A stretch of DNA of 61,739 nucleotides, from the NCBI GenBank assembly GCA_003427395.1, contig BFEA01000529.1, positions 203,071-264,809 on the forward strand, written 5' to 3'. Shown piece by piece: positions 20,188 to 30,269 of this stretch. The notes below the pieces were generated by a model. That model did no database searches. It saw nothing but the letters and a program-made list of their open reading frames with translations, and was not told where the DNA came from. The DNA comes from Chara braunii. Taxonomy: Eukaryota; Streptophyta; Charophyceae; Charales; Characeae. Both the position numbers and the translations under genes were made by a program. How positions within the stretch are numbered: the first letter of the stretch is position 1; every line of letters begins with the position of its first letter.

Positions 20188-21184
20188 GAGAAACGGCGTT
20201 ACATATAGGAACAGTTCAAAATTGTCATGCCTTCCTGGTAGGGCATCTAAAAAAGAAAGACGACAAAACATTTTGAGCAAAAAAAAAAAAAAAAAAAAAA
20301 AGAGCTCAAGGAGTTCCCTCGAATGTGGTCCGTGAAGGTGGCCAAAGTCATCCTAATGAAAAACAAATCACATGGGCCTCGCTGCACTGCCCTCCAAATT
20401 TGCAGAATGAGACTGAATCCTCCGCTAGTATGTGAAAAGATACATTTCTACCTTTTTTGTCTTTTACGCATCTGGAGAGTAGTGCAGCGAGGCCCAACAC
20501 TTCTCATTTTTCCTTTGTTCTTTTAGTTGTTTCTTTTTCTTTATCTTTTTGTTTTTTTTGCAAGGACTGCGCCTCGCAGTAGCCCCAGGAAGGGGCCCTG
20601 GTCAGTAATATGCCCACCCTAAGTGAAGGCGGACCTGGAAAAATGCAGAACGCCTCAATTTGTCAATTTTGCATATGTGCTCCAGACAGTTACTTCGCGC
20701 CAGTCGGTTACTCTGAACGTCTGGCCTTTGGCCTTTGCACCCGGCTGCAGCCCACGGGCAGTTGAGCCCAGGGCTCGTGCAATTAAGTCATCGACCGTGC
20801 GCCTTAGAGGACAACACAATAAACAACTGCCGCGAGCCAATGCAAAAGCAGCATTGACGTCACACCGTGGGCAGGTCCTGCCCAACTGTAAAGGGCCCAG
20901 AACCTCAGAGTCTGGACACAGATATTGGGGCCTGACTGGAAGCTACTGGGGACGGGTCCAGCCAGGCTAGAAGCTCAGAAGTCGCGTTCCCTTTCCATAA
21001 AGGAGAGGAGCTGAGCCATTTGGCCCATTCAGGCCTTGGCTGGCATTGCGGAATTGCTACTGCGTTGCTGCTTGCTGGTCTGCCTGGTCGTGCACACGGG
21101 CGCTGGAGGACACACACACACACATGCACGCGCATGATTTTTCTCATTTTGGAAAAGTTGAACAAAAGTCTCGATCGACCATGG

Positions 21185-21221
21185 ATCAAATACGAAACTG
21201 ATCGGAGCAAGTGCTACACTT
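21185..21221 (-). pseudogene. U2 snRNA-derived segment in array module 1
   Basis: Minus strand reads AAGTGTAGCACTTGCTCCGA then TCAGTTTCGTATTTGAT. It matches the U2 branch-point-pairing region and the following stem sequence with about ten differences. Confidence 0.7.
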
Positions 21222-21263
21222 ATTGGCGAGGGGGGGGGAGGAGGGCGTAGGTAGTTAGATTGG

Positions 21264-21336
<73 letters not shown>

Positions 21337-22510
21337 CCTGCACGCACGAGTTTTTTTTTTTTTTTTTCTAAACCGTCTTGATAGAGCACGACGCAGGGCC
21401 GTGCAACCCACGGGAAGTTGAGCCCAGGGCTCGTGCAGTTAAGCCCTTTGAGAGAAACGACGTTACAAATAGGAACAGTTCAAAATTGCCCTGCCTTCTT
21501 GACTGGCCATCTAAAAAAGAAAAACGACAAAGCATTTTGAGCAAAAAAAAAGAAAAAAGAAAAAAAAGAGTTCAAGGAGTTCCCTCGAATGTGGTCCGTG
21601 AAGGTGACCAAAGTCATCCTAATTGAAAACAAATCTCATGGGCCTCGTTGCACTGCTCTCCAAATTTGCAAAATGGGACTGAATCCTCCGCTAGTATATG
21701 AAAAGATACATTTTTACTTTTTTTGTCTTTTATGCATCTGGAGAGTAGTGCAGCGAGGCCCAACACCTCTCATTTTTCCTTTGCTCTTTTAGTTGTTTCT
21801 TTTTCTTTATCTTTTTGTTTTTTCTGCAAGGACTGCGCCTCGCAGTAGCCCCAACTTGAAGAAGAGGTCTTGGTCAGTAATATGCTCACCCTAACTGAAG
21901 GCGAGCCTTGAAGAAGAGGTCTTGGTCAGTAATATGCCCACCCTAAGTGAAGGCGGGCCTAGAAAAATGCAGAAGGCCTCAATTTGTCAATTTTGCATGT
22001 GTGCGTCAGACAGTTACTTCGCACCAGTTCGATACTCAGAAAGTCTAGCCTTAGGCCTTTGCACCTAGCTACAACCCACGGAAAGTTGAGCCCAGGGCTC
22101 GTGCAGTTAAGCCCTGCACCGTATGCCTCAGAGGACGACACAATACACAACTGCTGCGAGCCAATGGAAAAGCAGCATTGACGTCACAGTGTGGGCAGGT
22201 CATGCCCAACTGTAAACGGCCCAAGCCCTCAGAGCCTCACACACAGATACTAGGGTCCGAGTGAAAGCTACTGCGGACTGGTCCAGCCAGGCCAGAGGCT
22301 CATAAGCAGCGCCCCCTTTCCATAAAGGAAAGGAGCTGAGCCATTTCGCCCATTCAGGCCTTGGCTAGCATTGCAGACATGCTGCTGCGTTGTTGCTTGC
22401 TGGTCTGCCTGGTCGCGCACACGGGAGCTGGAGGACGCACACACACATACACACACGAGCATGATTTTTTCATTTTGGAAACGTTAAACAAAAGTCTCGA
22501 TCGACCATGG

Positions 22511-22548
22511 ATCAGATACAAAACTGATCGGAGCAAATGCTACACTTA
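22511..22548 (-). pseudogene. U2 snRNA-derived segment in array module 2
   Basis: Minus strand reads TAAGTGTAGCATTTGCTCCG then ATCAGTTTTGTATCTGAT. Same position in the module as the other copies. Confidence 0.7.
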
Positions 22549-22589
22549 TTGGCGAGGGGGGGGGAAGGGGGCGTAGGTAGTTAGATTGG

Positions 22590-22644
<55 letters not shown>

Positions 22645-23153
22645 AGCCTACACGCACGAGTTTTCTTCTCTTTTTATTTTTTCTAAACCGTCTCGATAGA
22701 GATGACGCAGGGTCGTGCAGCCCACGAGCAGTTAAGCCCAGGGCTCGTGCAGTTACGCCCTGGGTTGTGTGCCTCAGAGGACGACACAATACACAACTGT
22801 CGCGAGCCAATGCAAAAGCAACATTAACTTCATACAGTTGGGAGGTCATGCCCAACTGTAAAGGGCCCAGGCCCTTAGAGCATGGACACAAATACTGGGC
22901 CCCGAGTGGAAGCTACTGGGGACTGGTCCAGCCAGGCCAGAGGCTCGGAAGCCGTGCTCCTTTTCCATAAAGGAAAGGAGATGAGCCATTTGGCCCATTC
23001 AGACCTTGACTGGCATTGCGGACATGCTGCTGCGTTGTTGCTTGTTGGTCTACCCGGTAGCGCACACGGGCGCTGGAGGACGTACACACACACATTCACG
23101 CGCATGATTTTTTCATTTTGGAAAAGTTAAACAAAAGTCTCGATCGACCATGA

Positions 23154-23191
23154 ATCAGATACGAAACTGATCGGAGCAAATGCTATACTTA
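23154..23191 (-). pseudogene. U2 snRNA-derived segment in array module 3
   Basis: Minus strand reads TAAGTATAGCATTTGCTCCG then ATCAGTTTCGTATCTGAT. The copies in modules 1-3 share the GC of GTAGCA and CCGATCAG, so they descend from one already altered U2 copy. Confidence 0.7.
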
Positions 23192-23232
23192 TTGGCGAAG
23201 GGGGGGGGGGGGGGCGTATCTAGTTAGATTGG

Positions 23233-23315
<83 letters not shown>

Positions 23316-23833
23316 ATCTCTCTCTCTCTCTCTCTCTCACTGCTGTATCCTGCACGCACGAGTTTTCTTTTCTTTTTCTTTCTTCTAAACCGTCTCGATA
23401 GAGCACGACGCAGGGCCGTGCAGCCTACGGGCGGTTGAACCCAAGACTCGTGCAGTTAAGCCCTTGGCCGTGTGGCTCAGAGGACGACACAATATAGAAC
23501 TGCCTCGAGCCAATGAAAAAGCAACATTGACGTCGAACAGTGGGCAGGTCATGCCTGATGTTAAAGGGCCTAGACCCTCAGAGCCTGGACATCGTGCCAG
23601 ATACTGGGACCCGAGTGGAAACTACTGGGGACTGGTCCAGCCAGGCCAGAGGCTCAGAAGTCGCGCTCCCTTTCCATAAAGGAAAGGAACTGAGCCATTT
23701 GGCCCATTCAGGCCTTGGCTGGCATTGCGGACATGCTGTTGCGTTGCTGCTTGCTGGTCTGCCTGGTCGCACACACCGGTGCTGGAGAACGCACACACAC
23801 ACACACGCACACGCATGATTTTTTCATTTTGGA

Positions 23834-24029
23834 AGGCCTACTGACCGGGGCGGCCGGACTGATGGCCAAGGTAAAGAATTAAAAGAATAATAATATAATC
23901 ATGAGACAAAAGTTGTTCCGTTTATTTTTGCTTTTTTTTTTTTTTTTTTTTTTAACTCTCATAAGCCCTTGCACAATCAAACAACCCTCATGAACAAGGT
24001 GGCTCGGACGACCCGACTGATAGCCTAGG
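23834..24029. mobile_element. hAT-like MITE, short copy
   Basis: The left end AGGCCTACTGACCGGGGCGG and right end GACCCGACTGATAGCCTAGG are imperfect inverted repeats of the CTAGG...CCTAG family described at 50122. Inside are AAAAGTTGTTCCGTTTATTT and a 20-plus T run, also seen in relatives. Possible target duplication ATTTTGGA/ATTTTCTG agrees only in the first five bases. It interrupts the last module of the tandem array, but the module does not resume on the right, so a deletion accompanied or followed insertion. Confidence 0.6.
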
Positions 24030-24324
24030 ATTTTCTGTTTTTTTTTTTAGGGACATTTCTTGGCGCTTGTACGGCTAGACCGCATGGCTCCTCTCGCAGT
24101 CTAGCCTTAAAGATTATAAAATGTTTAACCAAAATAAAAACCACGACCTTCCGTATTAGGAAAAACATACCTATTCGATGTTGGTCGAATACAAACTTTC
24201 AAAAACCTTCTCAATACAATCTGCATTTCTTGCACACTACAACCATTAACAATTTTTGTACATCAAGAGTAACAAATTCGTGAACTTCAAAAAATCAATT
24301 CATTACATATTTATTAATATAAAA
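24030..24324. other. unassigned AT-rich spacer
   Basis: Could include the 3' untranslated part or terminus of the transposon whose transposase begins to the right. I cannot identify a terminal repeat. Confidence 0.4.
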
Positions 24325-26777
24325 TTATTCACTTGTCAAAGAATGCCGACCGGAAACACTATATTTCAAAAACTTCGGTATGATTTGAACAACACCTGTA
24401 ATACTAACAATGTTGATTATCCCACATTTGATAACTTGGTTATTCATTTCCCATTTGACTTTTGAACAACCTGGGATGTGAGTTCTACCGCCGTGGACAT
24501 CTGTATACCATCTCACGAAAACTAACTTCTGATTAGTATTTGCAATACATGTTTGTACTTTAAATAACATTAACAAACCAGCATGTCGGTGGACATTATT
24601 CTCGTCCAACACAGAGACATCATTATATACTGGTCTTCCATGAAAATATAGAACTGCCCTCGCAATGTGCACAACTTCTCCTCGAGTTATTCCGTCCAAT
24701 TCAGCAGCAATCGCTACGCTTCTATGGATGAAAACGCGAGTATTTTTAACATCCTCAATCACATTTTGTCGGTTAAAATATTTCCGAAGACAAGGTAAAA
24801 ATTGTTCACGATATGGAATCCCTGCAATCCATTTCGCATTTGATACTTTGACCCCAATTATATTCTAGACAGCCATACCAAAAGTTTCTGCATTAATTGA
24901 TATATTATTTATTGGCGTGCAAGATAAAGCATTTCTACCATCTTCTGCAATTGCAATATGAGACTCATACTTTTCATGATGAGTATGTGTTTCTATAAAA
25001 TTTTCATCAAGGACATCACGACGTCTAATATGTTGGACTATTTGCATATCTGCATTTTATTTGTTCGTCGTTTTGTATGGAACCTTTGCATTCTTGATAT
25101 GATCATGTTCCCAAATTTCACTTGAAAAATATTTTGGTAATCCACCTTGTATAATGACATTTCTCATCTTTGTCAAATCATGATTTTTTGTCAATTCCCA
25201 GAATAACGGTTGATACGGTTTCAATTTATTCCTTAAAAATTCAACAAATTCAATCATTTTTTCTTCTGCATTTTCCAATGATTGCAATGTGTGAGAGGAT
25301 AACTTGAACATCGTCATGTAAAAATTTAACAACTTCACAAATGTCTTTGTTATATAGTCATGATTTGTCACAGAAGTGAAACCATTCACAGCAAAAACAA
25401 TGACTTGAATTAGAGAAAGATTTTGTTTTGCTTCAAACTTATGATTAGACAAAAAAAAAACATTTATTTTTTTATCGCCTTCCTACTGGGAATGTGAATG
25501 ATGAATAACAAGAGTCCAAGTCTGCTGTAAGCGACAAACGAGCATCAAACTCCTTTAATAATGATTTTGGTATATCGTTTGTCATTTGTTGGCACACCGC
25601 TTTTAAACAATTGAACATATGAACCACAATCCCAAGATCAATAGTGTGCATGACATCTGGTGCAAGTGCCATATGATAATCACAGTCGCGAAGTCTAGCA
25701 TTTTTCAAACCACAATAAAAAATTCATAAACCATTGAAAGTAACAGAAGCTTGCATGCGTGTTCTTTCTACTATATTTGTACCTCCTTTTTTTTTTTCCT
25801 TCAATTTTCTCAATATCGCTATCAGGAGCATGAACCCATTGCAGAATCATCTTATCGACTGTTTCAATACGAAATATTATCTCCGGATAAGTAGAACACA
25901 CTGTTCTAACATCAGCAAATCGATATTTATGAGTTATACATGTAGGACAATAAACAGTTTTTTTGACACATGAAAGAAAACTTTTTTCTTGATGATCTTG
26001 AACATAATTCATTATTACAGGATGAACTTTAATACATTTTTCATCATATGTTTCAATATTTATGCCATCATGAGTTGCAGTTTTTGCTTTTTTCAATATC
26101 AAATTTAGTGCTCGGTGAAATATTTTCATTCTCGCTACTTTAAGCTCAACTTCATTCTTTTCCCAACCACGAAGACCCGGAACATGATGAACCTTTGGCA
26201 AATACTCCAAAAAACGACTCTGTGATGGTGTACCAGCAAGGGACATCATCAATGGATACGCGTGAGTTTGTTGGCGTCCATCTATTGTTGTTTTATCAGA
26301 AAATGAATAAAAAGGCATCACATACCGATCATCTCCTTTATCTTCGTGAATTACATTTTTCAAATCTCTCCATAATGATCCAGTTTCAGGTCCTTTTATC
26401 ATGTGTTCACCTTGAAACCGTACAACTTTTAAAACAAACCGTTCTCTATGAGTTTTATTTGTTGTTTTAACTAATCCTAAAAATGTTTTTTCCCAATCTC
26501 GGTAATGGACTGTTGCATGGACCTCTCTAGGTCATCCCTCTTCCGTAAGATCAACTGAAGACCATCCATCATCTTATGTAAGTTGATCAATCCAACGGTT
26601 TAATTCTCGACCATTGGAATACCGTAAAGCATCAACATTGAATTTTGGGTTTTTAATAACTTTTATAATTGTAGACATGTCATTTTCTGTTAGACTCATC
26701 CCATTTCGACACGAAAAAAATGCAGACGCCAACTTTTTTGGCGAGTCAAATTCCTCTTTTTTCGAAGACTGCATCAT
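24325..26777 (-). pseudogene. Plavaka-like (CMC superfamily) transposase, decayed
   Basis: Plavaka transposases move cut-and-paste DNA transposons related to EnSpm/CACTA. Reading the minus strand: an N-terminal block (26777-26574); then VDLTEEG and EVHATVHYRD up to VVRFQGEHMIKGPETGSLW; the block THAYPLMMSLAGTPSQSRFL followed by EYLPKVHHVPG (family pattern: ordered Pro, Leu, Gly and R/LP positions); KVHPVIMNYVQDHQEKSFLS with CPTCITHKYRF; LAPDVMHTIDLGIVVHMFN (family DxxHxxxxG pattern); and a C-terminal FVRWYTD block (24600-24500). Stops at about 26575 and 26532 and frame changes near 25700, 25460, 25050 and 24860 break it; some may be introns. Family placement is by motif order from memory and should be confirmed by profile search. 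Confidence 0.7.
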
Positions 26778-27077
26778 CTGATCCCCATCATAATGTTCTG
26801 CTTCTCTTATTCCGGACTGTTATAAAACATGATTATTATTCTCAAAAATTGAATTTGGATTATTGTCTTCAGAAAGCAAAACCCGATTCACATGCGTTGT
26901 TCCTCGAACATGATTGTCATACATAAGTGCTGAAAAAAAAATATCGACGACAAACATGACAATTGAATTGATTGATTTTCATTCTTTCCTAACTTCTTTC
27001 TGAACTTTATTTGCTATTAATTAGAACAAGATGACATGTTGCGGCTTCGCTCGTAAAGCAAAAGAACTCGCATGGCA
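26778..27077. other. unassigned AT-rich spacer
   Basis: Lies upstream of the transposase remnant. I see no terminal inverted repeat or other feature. Confidence 0.4.
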
Positions 27078-28532
27078 TTAAGAGGGGTGTGGGAAGGGGA
27101 GCCTGAGGGGGTGGAGGAGAAAGGAGGTTTTGCGGCTCTGGTGTTGTGGTTTCTTACTTGTCGAATGATGAGCGGGTGGGCGGAGCGCAGGTGAGTGGGC
27201 GGGCAGAGCCGAGGTGAGTGGGCGGGCAAAGCGGAGGTGAGCGGGCAGAGTGAAGGTGAGCGAGCAGAGCGAAGCAAAGGTGAGCGGGCGGAGGTGAGCA
27301 GGTGGAGATGAGCGGGTAGGCGGAGTGGAGGTGAGCGGGCGGGCGGAGCAAAGATAAATGGGCGCGTGGAGAAGAGGCGAGAGGACGGGCGAAGCGGAGG
27401 TAAGCGGGCGGGCGGAGCGAGGGTGAGTGGACGAGCGGAGCGGAGGTGAGCGAGCGGAGTAGAGGTGGACGGGTTGAGGCGGAGGTCGGTGGGCGGAGCA
27501 GAGGTGGGCGAGAAGAGGCGGGCAGAGCGGAGGTGGGCGAGCGGAGGTGAGCGGAGCGGATGTGGGCAGGAGGTGAGTGGAGCGGAGGCGGGGGGAGGTG
27601 AGCGGAGGTGGGAGAAGGTTGGAGGAGGTGGGCGGGGTGAGCGAGAGGTAAGTAGAGCGGAGGCAGATAGAGGTAGTTGGGTGGAGGTTGGCGGAGGTGG
27701 GCGGAGGTTGGCAGAGGTGGGCAGAGACGGACAAAGGTGGGCGGAGGTTGGCGGAGGTTAGCGGAGGTTGGCGGAGCGGAGGCGGGCAGAGGTGGGCGGA
27801 GGTGGGCGGAGGTTTAAGGAGGCTGCGGAAGCGGGCGAGGTGCGCGGAGCGGAGGTGGGCAGGAGGTGAGCGGAGTGGAGGTGGGCAGAGGTAGTGGGCG
27901 GAGGTTGGCGGAGATGGGCGTAGGTTGGCGGAGGTGGGCAGAGGTTGGCGGAGATGGGCGAAGGTTGGCGGAGGTGGGGGGAGGTAGGTGGGCGGAGGTT
28001 GGTGGAGATGGGCGGAGGTTGGCGGAGGTGGGCAGAGGATGGTGAAGGTTAGCTGAGGTTGGCGGAGCGGAGGCGGGCGGAGGTGGGCGAAGGTTGAAGG
28101 AGGCTGCGGAGGCGGGCGAGGTAAGCAAAGCGGAGGTGGGCGGGAGGTGAGCGGAGCGGAGGTGGGCGGAGGTAGTGGGCGAAGGTTGGCGGAGATAGGC
28201 TGAGGTTGGCGGAGGTGGGCAAAGGTAGGTGGGCAGAGGTTGGCGGAGGTGGGCAAAGGTAGGTGGGCAGAGGTTGGCGGAGATGGGCGGAGGTTGGTAG
28301 AGGTGGGCAGAGGTAGGTGGGCGGAGGTTGGTGGAGATGGGCGGAGGTTGGCGGAGGTGGGCGGAGGTAGGTGGGCGGAGGTTGGTGGAGATGAGCGGAG
28401 GTTGGCAGAGGTGGGCGAAGGAAGGTGGGCCGAGGTTGGCGGAAATGGGCGAAGGTGGGCGGCGGTCGGCGAACGGAGGTTCGCGGAGGTGGTCGGAGGT
28501 AGGCGGGCGGAGATGGGCGGAGGTTGGCGGAG
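27078..28532. repeat. GGCGGAGGT-type minisatellite, left part
   Basis: The plus strand is built from GGTTGGCGGAGGTGGGCGGA and AGGTAGGTGGGCGGAGGTTG words, with a basic 9-10 bp step and longer higher-order periods. Because repeat lengths are often multiples of three and contain few stops, several frames on both strands stay open for hundreds of codons. The longest (minus strand, Pro/Thr/Ser/His-rich) crosses the N gap and imitates an extensin-like protein, but equal openness in the other frames argues against coding. At the left end (27190-27560) the words change to GGTGAGCGGGCGGGCGGAGC. Confidence 0.9.
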
Positions 28533-29259
28533 NNNNNNNNNNNNNNNNNNNNNNNNNNNNNNNNNNNNNNNNNNNNNNNNNNNNNNNNNNNNNNNNNNNN
28601 NNNNNNNNNNNNNNNNNNNNNNNNNNNNNNNNNNNNNNNNNNNNNNNNNNNNNNNNNNNNNNNNNNNNNNNNNNNNNNNNNNNNNNNNNNNNNNNNNNNN
28701 NNNNNNNNNNNNNNNNNNNNNNNNNNNNNNNNNNNNNNNNNNNNNNNNNNNNNNNNNNNNNNNNNNNNNNNNNNNNNNNNNNNNNNNNNNNNNNNNNNNN
28801 NNNNNNNNNNNNNNNNNNNNNNNNNNNNNNNNNNNNNNNNNNNNNNNNNNNNNNNNNNNNNNNNNNNNNNNNNNNNNNNNNNNNNNNNNNNNNNNNNNNN
28901 NNNNNNNNNNNNNNNNNNNNNNNNNNNNNNNNNNNNNNNNNNNNNNNNNNNNNNNNNNNNNNNNNNNNNNNNNNNNNNNNNNNNNNNNNNNNNNNNNNNN
29001 NNNNNNNNNNNNNNNNNNNNNNNNNNNNNNNNNNNNNNNNNNNNNNNNNNNNNNNNNNNNNNNNNNNNNNNNNNNNNNNNNNNNNNNNNNNNNNNNNNNN
29101 NNNNNNNNNNNNNNNNNNNNNNNNNNNNNNNNNNNNNNNNNNNNNNNNNNNNNNNNNNNNNNNNNNNNNNNNNNNNNNNNNNNNNNNNNNNNNNNNNNNN
29201 NNNNNNNNNNNNNNNNNNNNNNNNNNNNNNNNNNNNNNNNNNNNNNNNNNNNNNNNNNN
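28533..29259. other. assembly gap (727 N)
   Basis: Run of N inside the minisatellite. The repeat continues on both sides, so the gap most likely hides more of the same. Confidence 1.
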
Positions 29260-29530
29260 TGGGCGGAGGTTGGCGGAGGTGGGCAGAGGTTGGGGGGGGT
29301 GGGGGGAGGTGGGCGGAGGTAGGTGGAAGGAGGTTGGTGGGGGGGAGGGGGGGGTGGGGGGGGGGGGGGGGGGTAGGTGGGCGGAGGTTGACGGAGGTGG
29401 GGGGGGGGGGGGGGGGGGTGGGCGGAGGTTGGCAAAGATGGGCGGAGGTTCGCCGAGGTGGGCGGTGGTAGGCGGGCAGATGTTGGCGGAGGTGGGCGGA
29501 GGTAGGTGGGCGGAGGTTTGCGGAGATAGG
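29260..29530. repeat. GGCGGAGGT-type minisatellite, right part, with G runs
   Basis: Same words as on the left of the gap. Runs of 12-20 G residues (about 29353-29373, 29399-29418) could form G-quadruplexes or be sequencing artefacts. Confidence 0.9.
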
Positions 29531-29910
29531 TACGTTGTAGGTTCGTTTGTCGGGTACCGTACGTCTTTGTAGGTCTTTGTCGAACAGGGTAAGGTCTTTG
29601 TCGCATAGGGCAGGTCGTAGAACCGTTGGGGTACAGTAGGTCTTTCTCGCCCTCCAGTCGATCGGCTGCAACGGGCCAACGACCTGGGCCTACCGGGAAG
29701 CTACCTTCACCACGGGCTGATTGAGGGCGCCCACTGTCCTACCGGGCCGATACTCGGATCGACCCGCAATCTTATGATTTCAGATCGTGCGAGGATCCAG
29801 GCTATTTCGCAGGCTCGACGGTCCAGATGTTCACGCGATCTTACCACCAATAACAACCCTAAATACTAAAGGGCATATCTAACTAAACTTTTTGAAACAA
29901 GGGTGAAGAC
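29531..29910. other. unassigned, with short GGTCTTTGTCG repeats
   Basis: TAGGTCTTTGTCG-like words recur about four times at 29561-29650. The rest is GC-richer sequence with CTACCGGG words (29691, 29739), perhaps old transposon end sequence. Confidence 0.45.
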
Positions 29911-29995
29911 CTAGGCTACCTGGCCGGATGTCGGAATCCCCCTTGGTCGGTCAACCGGTTGGACGTCCTCCCGGGGCAGTCTGTCCTAGCCCGAA

Positions 29996-30029
<34 letters not shown>

Positions 30030-30250
30030 ATGTTATGCAGAAGAAAAAAAAGTGAACAACTTTTTCGCTGGGATCACGTCGAAATTCTTTATGAAATTGG
30101 AAATAAAAAATAAAATTAAAGACATCTCCAATTTTATTTTATTTTTTCGTGCTTTAAATTGATAAAACCGGAGTTGTCCGGGCCTGGAAGTCCGGGACCC
30201 CCCTAACTGTCCGGCAAGGACGTCCTGCCATCGGACAACTGGTAATATAG
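29911..30250. mobile_element. hAT-like MITE with 8-bp target duplication
   Basis: Starts CTAGGCTACCTGGCCGG and ends GGTAATATAG, a decayed form of GGTAGCCTAG. It is flanked by GTGAAGAC (29903-29910) and GTGAAAAC (30251-30258), an 8-bp duplication with one mismatch. The interior holds a 27-A run, ACTATGTTATG and CACGTCGAAATTCTTTATGA, all shared with the copy at 50122. No coding capacity. Confidence 0.8.
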
Positions 30251-30269
30251 GTGAAAACTTACTTAAGTT

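Larger units (their letters stand above)
20188..23836. repeat. complex tandem array with CT tract and U2-derived segment per module
   Basis: Two module types alternate. A long type, beginning GAGAAACGGCGTTACATATA, is at about 20188-20620 and 21453-21890. A short type is at about 20621-21452, 21890-22690, 22691-23390 and 23391-23836. Each complete short module holds, in order, GTTGAGCCCAGGGCTCGTGC, GAGCCATTTGGCCCATTCAG, a CA-rich run, CATTTTGGAAAAGTT, a U2-derived segment, a G-rich run, GTAGTTAGATTGGGGTCTCT with a CT tract, and TCTAAACCGTCTCGATAGAG. The last module is cut off by a small DNA transposon at about 23834. Small proteins predicted from these copies are parallel translations of one repeat and are not genes. 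Confidence 0.88.

Noticed and set aside
27078-29606. 842-codon proline-rich frame on the minus strand
   Set aside because: It lies on a minisatellite open in most frames and crosses 727 N; no start context, signal peptide or single-frame preference supports a gene.
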